Assembly: GCF_000511355.1 (NCBI RefSeq)
Contig: NC_023135.1
Span: 1,762,371 to 1,826,370 of the forward strand
Direction of reading: 5' to 3'
Origin: Leisingera methylohalidivorans DSM 14336
GTDB taxonomy: Bacteria > Pseudomonadota > Alphaproteobacteria > Rhodobacterales > Rhodobacteraceae
DNA: 64,000 nucleotides
Shown: one piece after another, positions 1 through 10,464 of the stretch
Layout: each line of letters starts with the position of its first letter
Numbering within the stretch: position 1 is the stretch's first letter
Translations under genes and position numbers: made by a program
Notes under the pieces: model-generated
What the model was told of the DNA's origin: nothing
Databases searched by the model: none
What the model saw: the letters and a program-made list of their open reading frames with translations, nothing else

Positions 1-363
1 GTGTCCCCGCAGCACCGGATGCTGGTCCGCGGCCAGAAGGCTGAGCTGCTGTTCGGCGCGGACGAGGTTCTGATCAAGGCCAAGGACCTGGTGAACGACA
101 GCACCATCCGCCCCGCGCTGGACATCCGGGAAGCGCAGTATGTCCACCTGCTGTTCGGCCGCCACCAGATTCTCTGGGCCGACGGCGCCCTCAGCGAAAG
201 CTACCAGCCCGGCCCGCAAACAGCCGCAGATTTTGATTCCGGAACGCTGGCGGAAATCCGCGATTTGTTTCCGGAACTCTGCACCGACACCGGGCGCGGA
301 TACGGAAATGCCGTGCGGCTGGCCCTGCGCAGCCATGAAGCGCGGGTTCTTGCCGCCGCCTGA
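1..363 (+). CDS. Hint-domain protein, C-terminal fragment
   Basis: The reading frame runs in from the left edge, so only the last 120 residues or so are visible. The segment opens with the SPQHRMLVRG stretch and continues through AKDLVND and YVHLLF, which I recognise from the Hint_2 (Hedgehog/intein-like autoprocessing) domain of large secreted proteins in Rhodobacteraceae. It ends after a PELC...GYG...LRSHEARVL tail that is usual for the end of this family. The GTG at base 1 is probably an internal codon rather than the start. The substrate and the autoprocessing activity cannot be judged because the N-terminal catalytic Cys/Ser lies outside the window. No terminator is obvious after the stop. 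Confidence 0.75.
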   Translation: MSPQHRMLVRGQKAELLFGADEVLIKAKDLVNDSTIRPALDIREAQYVHLLFGRHQILWADGALSESYQPGPQTAADFDSGTLAEIRDLFPELCTDTGRGYGNAVRLALRSHEARVLAAA

Positions 364-461
364 GCGGCCGCAGGCGGGCCGCCGCCGCCGGGTTTATATC
401 ACTCTTGGATTTTGCGTCCGTCCCGTTATGTCGAAGGCGACCAGGAAAGGACCCGCCGTAA

Positions 462-809
462 ATGGTACGCCGTTATATTGTTTCTATCGTTGTTCTCGCC
501 GCCGCCTGCGCAGTGGCAATTCCGCTTGCAGCCGGCAATGGCCAGGACAAGCCGGAACAGGCACTCCTGCACTGCCCGGCGGGTCTGGCCAAGACCTCCT
601 CGCGTTGCGTGCCGCCGGGCCATGCCAAGAAGTTCTACCGCCGCGGCGACCATATTCTGGATGAATATATCTGGATCGGGGATCCCGGCGAATGGGCCCC
701 GGACCCCTACGGCAGCTATGTCCGGGCCGGCGGCTATGTCTACCAGGTGAACCGCGAGACCCAGAAGGTGCTGCGCCTGATCGGCGCGGTGGCAAAACTG
801 GCAGACTGA
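462..809 (+). CDS. small secreted RcnB-like protein
   Basis: A 115-residue protein with a clear N-terminal signal peptide (hydrophobic residues 5-24, followed by AAGNGQD). The mature part has a Cys pair (LHCPAGL...SSRCVPP) and a C-terminal half that resembles RcnB: a YRRGDHIL-type motif, an aromatic/Gly-rich YGSYVRAGGYVYQVN segment and a final V-L-I core. RcnB-family proteins are small periplasmic proteins first linked to nickel/cobalt homeostasis; most family members have no proven role. A purine-rich AGGAAAGGA lies about 11 bases before the ATG. It appears monocistronic between the Hint-domain gene and the 3' end of uvrA. The RcnB assignment is from pattern only. Confidence 0.6.
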   Translation: MVRRYIVSIVVLAAACAVAIPLAAGNGQDKPEQALLHCPAGLAKTSSRCVPPGHAKKFYRRGDHILDEYIWIGDPGEWAPDPYGSYVRAGGYVYQVNRETQKVLRLIGAVAKLAD

Positions 810-927
810 CCGGTTGCGCCGTCTGCTGACGGCAGCCCGAAGCGGCCGTCGCAGCCCGGACCGCCCGAACAGGGCGGCACCGGCGTCTCCGCGGTTTCTT
901 TCTGGCCGGAAATACTCCGGTGTCAAT

Positions 928-1030
928 CGGCCGAAAGCCAAAAGGGGGCAGCGCCCGTCTCCCTCCCAACCGGCGGAGCAGCGCCCCTCGTCCCTCAATC
1001 CGGCCCTCTATCCGGCGGCGCAGCGCCCCT
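928..1030. repeat. GC-rich intergenic repeat array (GCAGCGCCC units)
   Basis: The gap between the RcnB-like gene and uvrA holds three spaced copies of a GCAGCGCCC-containing unit, at about 949, 979 and 1020. The first is preceded by GGCCGAAAGCC, which resembles the GGCCGAAGGCC found in the longer repeat copies at 33976 and 42535. The surrounding sequence can form GC-rich hairpins. It looks like a degenerate copy of a dispersed palindromic repeat. A role in transcription termination or mRNA end protection for the two convergent genes is inference. Confidence 0.5.
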
Positions 1031-1035
1031 GCCGC

Positions 1036-3894
<2,859 letters not shown>

Positions 3895-3983
3895 AATGCC
3901 CCCGTACCCGCGCCTGCCAATCCAGCGGCAAACGCCAGCCCTACAGATAGGGAATGCACCGGGAAACGCCAAGCCCCTAAAGA

Positions 3984-3998
3984 GAACATAGCGCGAAC
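3984..3998 (-). promoter_or_regulatory. LexA (SOS) box upstream of uvrA
   Basis: Read towards uvrA the sequence is GTTC-GCGCTAT-GTTC, an exact match to the alphaproteobacterial LexA operator GTTC-N7-GTTC. It lies 90 bp upstream of the uvrA start codon. A third GTTC follows ten bases further upstream. uvrA is a classical SOS gene, so the position and target both fit. This is a motif match only. Confidence 0.75.
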
Positions 3999-4097
3999 AG
4001 GTTGAACTTTGCTGACAGCAGCTGGCAGCAGGCGGCGCCGGACCCGGATCTAACCGGAAACCCCGCGTTGCCCGGTCCGGATTCCACAATGAATCCG

Positions 4098-4174
4098 GCG
4101 CGCCGCTTGCGGCGCCATGCCCAACGGGAGGCGGTCCCCGCAACGGGGACCGGTGACGGGCGGGAGAGGCTCCC
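4098..4174. repeat. dispersed palindromic intergenic repeat, copy A
   Basis: This copy starts with the palindrome GCGCCGC-TT-GCGGCGC, continues with ATGCCCAACGGG, a second stem (GGTCCCC...GGGGACC) and ends with GGGCGGGAGAGGCTCCC directly against the stop codon of the MFS gene. The same order (outer palindrome, GCCCAACG, inner stem, CGGGAG tail) recurs at 14573, 29561 and, inverted, 60515. Placement at a gene 3' end resembles REP-type elements. Confidence 0.55.
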
Positions 4175-5344
4175 TTACGCCATGGCGCGCCGCCGCGCTG
4201 ACAGCAGGCCATGCACCCCGGCACCGCTCAGGAACAGCACCAGCAGCACAGCCATCATGCCGCCGAAGCCGCCGCCGGCCAGGGCCAGCACCATCAGCGG
4301 GGTGCCGATTGTGTTGCCCAGATTGCCCATCTGCGCAATCGCGCCGCTGGATTGCGCCCGCGCGGCGGCACTTTCGTTCAGCTGCGGCACCGCGGCAAAG
4401 GATCCGCCCTGCACCAGCCCCATGCCCCCCGCCATGGCGATGCAGGCGGCCGGCGCGCCGGGCATGGCCCACAGCCACAGGGCGGCGGCGGCGCAGGCCA
4501 GGAACCCCAGCTGCGCCAGCCGCACCGCCGGCAGCAGCCGCAGCAGATACACCCCCAGAGTCATCGACACTGCAATGCTGGCCAGCGGCATTGCTCCCAG
4601 CACAAAGGCGCGCATGTCCTCGGCGATATAAGGCGGGATCACCGTCAGCACCGCCACAAAACAGCAGGTGTAAAACAGCCAGCCCGCGGCCGGCGCCGAA
4701 ATCCACGGCGAGCGGTAGACCGGCAGATGCAGCCCCGGCAATTCCCGCAGCCGCGGCAGCGGCGCGCGTTGCGGCACCGGCACATCGCGCAAGGCAAAGC
4801 CCAGCAGCAGCGCCAGCCCCGCCATTACCGCCGCATGGGCGCCAAACAGCGCCTGCAACCCCCAGGCACGGGCCAGCGGCAGACCGATCCAGGCCAGCAG
4901 GGTAAAGGCCACGGCAAAGAAGGTGCTCCACAGGGTCATGGCCAGCCCCCGCCTCCGGTCCGAACTCAGCTGCGCAATCAGCACCGGTCCGGCCACCACG
5001 ATGCCCAGATGCGACAGCCCCTCGGCCACCCGGGACGCCAGAAACAGGCCGAACGGCAGATGCAGCGCCTGCAGGACAGACACCGCCGCCCCCGTCCACA
5101 GCGCCCAGACCAGCGTGCGGCGGTAGCCGAAAGCGGCCACATAAAGCCCCGCAACCGCCCCCAGCAAAATACCCAGCGTCCCGACCAGCGACACCGAAAA
5201 GCTGAGCGCAGTGCCCGCCTGCGGATACAGCTCGCCCATCCGGCCGAAGATCACCGAGATCTTGCCGTATTGCGCAGCCGCCCCCAGCCCCGCGCCCCAG
5301 ACCGCCAGGATCAGCCCCCAGCGGGTGCTTCCGGATGCCGTCAT
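4175..5344 (-). CDS. MFS transporter
   Basis: A 389-residue integral membrane protein with about 12 hydrophobic segments in two six-helix halves and a short basic loop after the second or third helix ([11 protein letters not shown]), as in the major facilitator superfamily. The middle loop [18 protein letters not shown] separates the halves. I chose the ATG at 5344 because AGGGGCAG lies just upstream and the longer frame adds a non-membrane tail. The likely role is drug or small-metabolite export across the inner membrane; the sequence does not reveal the substrate. It follows lpd in the same direction, but a strong terminator separates them. Its 3' end abuts repeat copy A. Confidence 0.85.
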   Translation of the reverse strand: MTASGSTRWGLILAVWGAGLGAAAQYGKISVIFGRMGELYPQAGTALSFSVSLVGTLGILLGAVAGLYVAAFGYRRTLVWALWTGAAVSVLQALHLPFGLFLASRVAEGLSHLGIVVAGPVLIAQLSSDRRRGLAMTLWSTFFAVAFTLLAWIGLPLARAWGLQALFGAHAAVMAGLALLLGFALRDVPVPQRAPLPRLRELPGLHLPVYRSPWISAPAAGWLFYTCCFVAVLTVIPPYIAEDMRAFVLGAMPLASIAVSMTLGVYLLRLLPAVRLAQLGFLACAAAALWLWAMPGAPAACIAMAGGMGLVQGGSFAAVPQLNESAAARAQSSGAIAQMGNLGNTIGTPLMVLALAGGGFGGMMAVLLVLFLSGAGVHGLLSARRRAMA

Positions 5345-5424
5345 GGCAGCTGCCCCTGTTGTTTCCCTTGTTCCGTATCTGGTTACCCCGGACCACGCCC
5401 GCAGACCAGAGCCCGGCCGCCAAA

Positions 5425-5452
5425 GAAAAAGGCGGCCCGTCACAGGCCGCCT
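5425..5452 (-). terminator. rho-independent terminator after lpd
   Basis: Read on the minus strand, an AGGCGGCC/GGCCGCCT stem with a seven-base loop is followed by TTTTTCTTT. It sits 26 bp past the lpd stop codon and upstream of the MFS start, so it ends the lpd transcript. Confidence 0.85.
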
Positions 5453-5477
5453 GTCAAACTTCCGCTGCGCGGGCAGC

Positions 5478-6872
5478 TTACATATGGATCACCCGGTCAT
5501 AGGCATCCAGCACCGATTCATGCATCATTTCCGACAGCGTCGGATGCGGGAATACGGTGTTCATCAGGTCTTCCTCGGTGGTTTCCAGCTGACGGCCCAC
5601 CACATAGCCCTGGATCAGCTCGGTCACCTCGGCACCGACCATATGGGCGCCCAGCAGCTCGCCGGTTTTGGCGTCAAAGATGGTTTTCACCATGCCCTCG
5701 GCCTCTCCCAGCGCAATCGCCTTGCCATTGCCGATGAAGGGGAACCGGCCGACCTTGATATCGTAGCCCAGTTCCTTGGCCTTGGCCTCGGTATAGCCGA
5801 CGCTTGCGACTTGCGGCTGGCAGTAGGTGCAGCCGGCAATGCTCTCGGGTTTGACCGGATGCGCGTGTTTGCCCGCGATCAGCTCGGCCACCATCACGCC
5901 TTCATGCGACGCCTTATGCGCCAGCCAGGGCGCGCCGGCGATATCGCCGATCGCATAAAGCCCATCAACCCCTGTGCGGCAGAATTCATCCGTCACCACA
6001 TGGGTGCGGTCGACCTTGACGCCCAGCTCTTCCAGGCCCAGACCCTCGACATTGCCGACAATGCCCACGGCCGAGATCACGGTGTCGAACTCCTGCTTCT
6101 CCACCTTGCCGCCGACCTCGATATGGGCGGTGACCTTGCCCTTGCCGCGGTCCAGCTGTTTGACCATGGCTTTCTCCATGATCTTCATGCCCTGTTTGAC
6201 AAAGGCCTTCTTGGCAAAGGCCGAGATCTCCGCGTCTTCCACCGGCAGCACCCGGTCCATCACCTCGACCACTGTGGTGTCGGCGCCCAGCGTGTTGTAA
6301 AAGCTGGCAAATTCGATGCCGATCGCACCAGATCCGATGACCAGCAGCTTTTTCGGCATCCGCACCGGCTGCAGTGCGTGTTTGTAGGTCCAGACCAGAT
6401 CTCCATCCGCCTCCAGCCCCGGCAGTTCGCGCGCCCGCGCGCCGGTGGCCAGCACGATGTGCTTGCCTGCCAGCTCCTGCGTGCCCTTGTCGGTTTTCAC
6501 CGACACCTTGCCCTTGGCCGGGATCGACGCCTCGCCCATCACTACGGCAATCTTGTTCTTCTTCATCAGGTGGCCGATGCCCGAGGACAGTTGCTTGGCC
6601 ACCCCGCGCGAGCGTTTCACCACCGCGTCGAGGTCATAGCCGATGTTCTCGGCCTTCAGGCCGAAATCCTTGGCCCGCTCCATCAGATGGAACACCTCGG
6701 AGGAGCGCAGCAGCGCCTTGGTCGGGATACAGCCCCAGTTCAGGCAGATGCCACCCATGTGTTCGCGTTCGACAATACAGGTCTTCAGCCCCAGCTGTGC
6801 TGCACGGATGGCGGCAACATAGCCTCCCGGTCCGGCGCCGATTACGATCACGTCATAGGTTTCTGCGGCCAT
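5478..6872 (-). CDS. lpd: dihydrolipoyl dehydrogenase (E3)
   Basis: E3 reoxidises the dihydrolipoyl groups of 2-oxoacid dehydrogenase complexes with NAD. The 464-residue flavoprotein has the FAD-binding GAGPGG at residues 12-17, the redox disulfide GGICLNWGC (Cys43 and Cys48) followed by IPTK, an NAD-binding GSGAIG near residue 177, and the C-terminal FPHPTLSE active-site motif whose His-Glu pair serves the partner subunit. Length is normal. It is monocistronic, between terminators. The pdhABC operon lies 17 kb away, yet both carry the same palindrome close to the start codon, which suggests this E3 serves pyruvate dehydrogenase. Confidence 0.97.
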   Translation of the reverse strand: MAAETYDVIVIGAGPGGYVAAIRAAQLGLKTCIVEREHMGGICLNWGCIPTKALLRSSEVFHLMERAKDFGLKAENIGYDLDAVVKRSRGVAKQLSSGIGHLMKKNKIAVVMGEASIPAKGKVSVKTDKGTQELAGKHIVLATGARARELPGLEADGDLVWTYKHALQPVRMPKKLLVIGSGAIGIEFASFYNTLGADTTVVEVMDRVLPVEDAEISAFAKKAFVKQGMKIMEKAMVKQLDRGKGKVTAHIEVGGKVEKQEFDTVISAVGIVGNVEGLGLEELGVKVDRTHVVTDEFCRTGVDGLYAIGDIAGAPWLAHKASHEGVMVAELIAGKHAHPVKPESIAGCTYCQPQVASVGYTEAKAKELGYDIKVGRFPFIGNGKAIALGEAEGMVKTIFDAKTGELLGAHMVGAEVTELIQGYVVGRQLETTEEDLMNTVFPHPTLSEMMHESVLDAYDRVIHM

Positions 6873-6902
6873 GGTTGTTCCTCGCCAAACTGGATCAAAA
6901 AC

Positions 6903-6920
6903 TAGTTTACCATTAAACTA
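6903..6920 (-). promoter_or_regulatory. pdh-type operator upstream of lpd
   Basis: This 18-bp site is a perfect inverted repeat, TAGTTTA-N4-TAAACTA, centred about 39 bp upstream of the lpd start codon. A near-identical site (TGGTTTA-N4-TAAACTA) lies at the same distance before pdhA at 24157-24174. It is not the E. coli PdhR site. The binding protein is unknown from this window. Confidence 0.65.
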
Positions 6921-7094
6921 ATTATTTCCGCACTGCAATCATCCTTTGCTGCGGCGAAGCGGCATTGCAAAAAACAGCGCAGCGCCGCCTGATCAGGCTA
7001 TGCCGCAGGCACAGATCCCGCCAGTGTATTTTTTCATTTTCCGGGAAAACGCTGCGGCCGGCGCCCGCCCGGCAGAAGCCGGCGCAGTACAATG

Positions 7095-7125
7095 GAAAAC
7101 GCCGCCCCCCTTTCAGGGCGCGGCG
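7095..7125 (-). terminator. probable terminator after the DUF924 gene
   Basis: On the minus strand a ten-bp GC stem with one mismatch (CGCCGCGCCC/GGGGGCGGCG) is followed by TTTT. It lies about 35 bp past the stop of the DUF924 gene. The short T tract makes it a moderate candidate. Confidence 0.5.
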
Positions 7126-7159
7126 CTGCCAATCTGATCGGTTCAGGTCTGACGGGGGC

Positions 7160-7738
7160 TCAGCCTGCAGCCTGCACCCGCCGCACGGTTTCGCGGTAGC
7201 CGCCCGCCATCACGTAATCCAGCTCCGGCGCGGTGCTGGCGCGGCGCAGCGCCTCGTTGCGGTAGGGGAAGCGGCCGAACTGGCGGATCACCTCGCGGTG
7301 GGCGCGGGCGTGCAGCAGGTTGCTGGTGCCGGTCCTGGGCATCCGCTCCAGCATCAGCCGGATGCAGCGCTCCTGGTCGCAAAGGTTCTCGGAATGCATC
7401 AGCGGCAGATAGAAGAACTGGCGTGCCGGCTCGTCGATCTTCTTGTCCCAATTCTTGTTGATCGCCACCTTGGCCGCCGACAGCGCCGCCCGGTCGCTGG
7501 CGAATGCCTTGCCTTCGCCGCGGAACATATTGCGGGGAAACTGGTCCATCAGGAGGATATAGGCCAGGGTGCCGCTGGGGTAGGTCAGCCAGAGCGAAAA
7601 CCTGCCTTCGCAGGCCGCCTCCCAGGTCTTTTGAAACTTCGTGCGGATCTCCTGATCCAGCGCGTCATCCTGCAGATACCATCCTTTTTCCCCAACCTTG
7701 TCGAGCCAGAACGCAAGTATCTCTTCGGGACCAGTCAT
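7160..7738 (-). CDS. DUF924 family protein
   Basis: A 192-residue soluble protein with the features of the DUF924 (TPR-like alpha-helical) family: an EILAFWLD opening, the YILLMDQFPRNMFRGEG core near residues 60-80, a FFYLPLMHSE segment, and a C-terminal QFGRFPYRNEALRR motif. Members are single-domain cytosolic proteins without an agreed function; no catalytic role should be assumed. The ATG at 7738 is preferred to a TTG five codons upstream because GGAG sits at proper spacing before it. No co-transcribed neighbour is evident. Confidence 0.85.
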   Translation of the reverse strand: MTGPEEILAFWLDKVGEKGWYLQDDALDQEIRTKFQKTWEAACEGRFSLWLTYPSGTLAYILLMDQFPRNMFRGEGKAFASDRAALSAAKVAINKNWDKKIDEPARQFFYLPLMHSENLCDQERCIRLMLERMPRTGTSNLLHARAHREVIRQFGRFPYRNEALRRASTAPELDYVMAGGYRETVRRVQAAG

Positions 7739-7876
7739 CGGTCGTAACTCCAAGTTTTTCCTGACCCTAACTTCAGGCCATTTTACATACCCTTTACAAG
7801 TAACCTTGGGTCACAAATTGCGACAGGCAAGCCCTCTGTGTGAAATAATCCTCACAATTCCGGCTGGTTAGCGCAA

Positions 7877-9151
7877 TCAATTCTCCTCGGCGGCGGTTTC
7901 CTGCTCTTCCAGCTCGGTCTCGATGGCATATTCCTGGGCAAACTCGACCGCCACAGGCGTCGAGCTCGGGTACATCGGCGCAAAGCTCCCGGTCTCGTCA
8001 ACCGGCGTCGCGGCGCGCTGCGTCATGCGGTAGGCCGCATAGGCCGCCATCAGGAACATCAGCGCCGCAATCAGCACGAAAAAGCCTGCCGGGCCGAACA
8101 CCGCGTCGCTCATCAGCCAGCCGGTGATCATCGGGCCGGCAATGGCGCCCAGCCCGTTGATGAACACCAGCCCGCCTGATGCCGCAGCCATGTCCTCATG
8201 CTCGAGGTAGTCGTTGGTATAGGCGATCAGCAGAGAATAAAGCGGGTTGGACAGCCCGCCGATGATAAAGGCGGCAACCAGCAGCATCTTGAAGTCCGTG
8301 CCATAGATAAAGCCCACGACAGCGCCGCAGCCGCCCGCGGCAGCCACCACCAGGATCAGCAGCCGCCGGTCCATCCGGTCCGAAATCCAGCCCAGCGGAT
8401 ACTGCAGGATGGTGGCGCCGATATAGAAGGTTGCGATGAACAGCGACAGGTTGCCCAGGCTCAGGCCCGCGGCTGCGCCGTAGACCGCGCTCATCCCGAA
8501 CTGGGCGGAAAACACGCCGCCCAGAATGAACATGCCGACACAGCCCAACGGCGAAATCCGCATGATCTCGCGCAGGGTCATGGGCTTGGTGGTATCGAAC
8601 GCCGGGGTCGGCGAGATCGACAACAGAATCGGTGCAAAGGAGATCGAAACCAGGATCGAGGCAATGATGAATGCCTCGTAACCGGCTGGATCGCCGACCT
8701 GAATCAGCCCCTGCGCGGCAATGATGCCGACCATCTGCACGATCATGTACAGCGACAGCGCCTTGCCGCGGTTGGAGTTGTCGGCGGAATTGTTCAGCCA
8801 GCTTTCCGCGGTCACATACACCCCGGAAAAGCAGAAGCCGATGATCACGCGGCCCAGGCCCCAGGCAACGGTGCTGGGCAGCACCGGATACAGGATCATC
8901 ACGGCCGATATGAACGACGCCAGCGCCGCGAACACCCGCACATGGCCGACCCGGCGGATCATCTCCGGCGCCAGCCGCGAGCCGCCCAGGAAGCCGACGA
9001 AATAGGCCGCCATCACGATCGACATCTCGAAGGTGGAAAACCCTTCCAGCTCGCCGCGCACACCCAGCATGGTGCCCTGCAGCCCGTTGCCGACCATCAG
9101 CAGCATCATACCCAAGAGCAGCGCCCATGCGCTCGACAGCACCTGCAGCAT
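7877..9151 (-). CDS. MFS transporter (YcaD-like)
   Basis: A 424-residue inner-membrane protein with 12 predicted helices. The pattern AAYFVGFLGGSRLAPEMIRRVGHVRVFAAL is the family's helix 2-3 loop, RVIIGFCFSGVYVTAESWLN matches the YcaD-like MFS group, and a second RxxGR-like loop (ISDRMDRR) starts the C-terminal half. The last 50 residues form an acidic cytoplasmic tail rich in Glu. Substrate unknown. The neighbours (DUF924 and queA) give no functional hint. Confidence 0.85.
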   Translation of the reverse strand: MLQVLSSAWALLLGMMLLMVGNGLQGTMLGVRGELEGFSTFEMSIVMAAYFVGFLGGSRLAPEMIRRVGHVRVFAALASFISAVMILYPVLPSTVAWGLGRVIIGFCFSGVYVTAESWLNNSADNSNRGKALSLYMIVQMVGIIAAQGLIQVGDPAGYEAFIIASILVSISFAPILLSISPTPAFDTTKPMTLREIMRISPLGCVGMFILGGVFSAQFGMSAVYGAAAGLSLGNLSLFIATFYIGATILQYPLGWISDRMDRRLLILVVAAAGGCGAVVGFIYGTDFKMLLVAAFIIGGLSNPLYSLLIAYTNDYLEHEDMAAASGGLVFINGLGAIAGPMITGWLMSDAVFGPAGFFVLIAALMFLMAAYAAYRMTQRAATPVDETGSFAPMYPSSTPVAVEFAQEYAIETELEEQETAAEEN

Positions 9152-9317
9152 TTCATGCCTCCTTTGAAAGCAAAGCAGCCCTCCACAAGGGACGGGCTGC
9201 CATCACATTTGAATGTTATGTCCGGGCGATCAAGGCTCGCTTGGCCGGTATCGCTGATTCTGATTTCAATTTCATGACCCGGATTGCACGATCCGGGGCC
9301 ATGGCTGCGGCGCTTGT

Positions 9318-10403
9318 CTACGACTTCTTGCCGCTTTTCTGAAGTGTATCCGCCTTCGCCGGGATCAAAAGCGACGCGTCGCCATAAGAAAAGAACCGGT
9401 AGCGGTTCCCGACGGCGTGGTCATAGATCCGCCGGATCTCCTCCTGCCCCATCAGCGCCGACACCAGCATCAAAAGGGTCGATTTCGGCAGGTGGAAATT
9501 GGTCATCAGCGCATCCGCCACCTGAAATCCGAACCCCGGATAGATGAAGATGTCGGTATCGCCTTCCCAGGGGTGGATCTGCCCGTCCTTGGCCGCACTT
9601 TCGATCAGCCGCAGCGCGGTGGTGCCGACCGGGATCACCCGCCCGCCAGCGGCCTTGGTGGCAGCAATCTCCGCCGCCGCCTGTTCGCTCACCCTGCCCC
9701 ATTCGGCGTGCATCCGGTGGGTGGTCACATCCTCGACCTTGACCGGCAGGAAGGTGCCAGCGCCCACATGCAGGGTGACATAAGATATCTCCACCCCGCG
9801 CGCCTTCAGCGCCGCCAGCAGCGGCGCATCGAAATGCAGCGACGCGGTCGGGGCCGCCACCGCCCCGCTGTTGCGGGCCCAGACGGTCTGGTAATCGGTT
9901 TTGTCCTGCTCATCCGCCGCGCGTTTCGCCGCAATATAGGGCGGCAGCGGCATCGCGCCGGCCTCGGCCAGCGCCGCATCGAACCCGGTGCCGCTCAGAT
10001 TGAAACGCAGATGCCCCTGGCCTTCGGAAACCGCCTCCAGCGTGGCGCTCAGATCAGCGGAGAACACAATCTCTTCCCCCGGCTTGATCTTCTTCAGCGG
10101 TTTCAGCAAAGCAGCCCAGGTGCCATCGGCGCGCGGCTCCAGCAGCGTCGCCTCGATCCTGGCCGCCACAGCCCCTTGCGCGCTGTCCCGGTGGCGCAGC
10201 CCGCTCAGCCGCGCCGGAATCACCTTGGTGTCGTTCAGCACCAGCCGGTCGCCGGGGTTCAGCCAGCGCACCAGATCCGTCACCTGCCCGTCATGCAAAT
10301 CCCCGCCGGCAGCCACCAGCAGCCGCGCGGCGCTGCGCGGGCTGGCAGGCCGGGTGGCAATCAGATCGTCGGGCAGGTCGAAGTCGAAATCACTCAGTTT
10401 CAT
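9318..10403 (-). CDS. queA: S-adenosylmethionine:tRNA ribosyltransferase-isomerase
   Basis: QueA transfers and isomerises the ribosyl moiety of S-adenosylmethionine to 7-aminomethyl-7-deazaguanine in tRNA, giving epoxyqueuosine at wobble position 34 of GUN-anticodon tRNAs. The 361-residue product has the full family pattern: the [11 protein letters not shown] opening, [12 protein letters not shown] near residue 55, [12 protein letters not shown] in the middle, [22 protein letters not shown], and the C-terminal [16 protein letters not shown]. Length and motif order are normal. It is followed on the same strand by the YcaD-like transporter after 166 bp. Confidence 0.96.
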   Translation of the reverse strand: MKLSDFDFDLPDDLIATRPASPRSAARLLVAAGGDLHDGQVTDLVRWLNPGDRLVLNDTKVIPARLSGLRHRDSAQGAVAARIEATLLEPRADGTWAALLKPLKKIKPGEEIVFSADLSATLEAVSEGQGHLRFNLSGTGFDAALAEAGAMPLPPYIAAKRAADEQDKTDYQTVWARNSGAVAAPTASLHFDAPLLAALKARGVEISYVTLHVGAGTFLPVKVEDVTTHRMHAEWGRVSEQAAAEIAATKAAGGRVIPVGTTALRLIESAAKDGQIHPWEGDTDIFIYPGFGFQVADALMTNFHLPKSTLLMLVSALMGQEEIRRIYDHAVGNRYRFFSYGDASLLIPAKADTLQKSGKKS

Positions 10404-10464
10404 GTCGCGCGCTATAGGCTGTGCTGCAGGGGAAATCTACGGTGTTTTTCGCCGTTTGTCAGGG

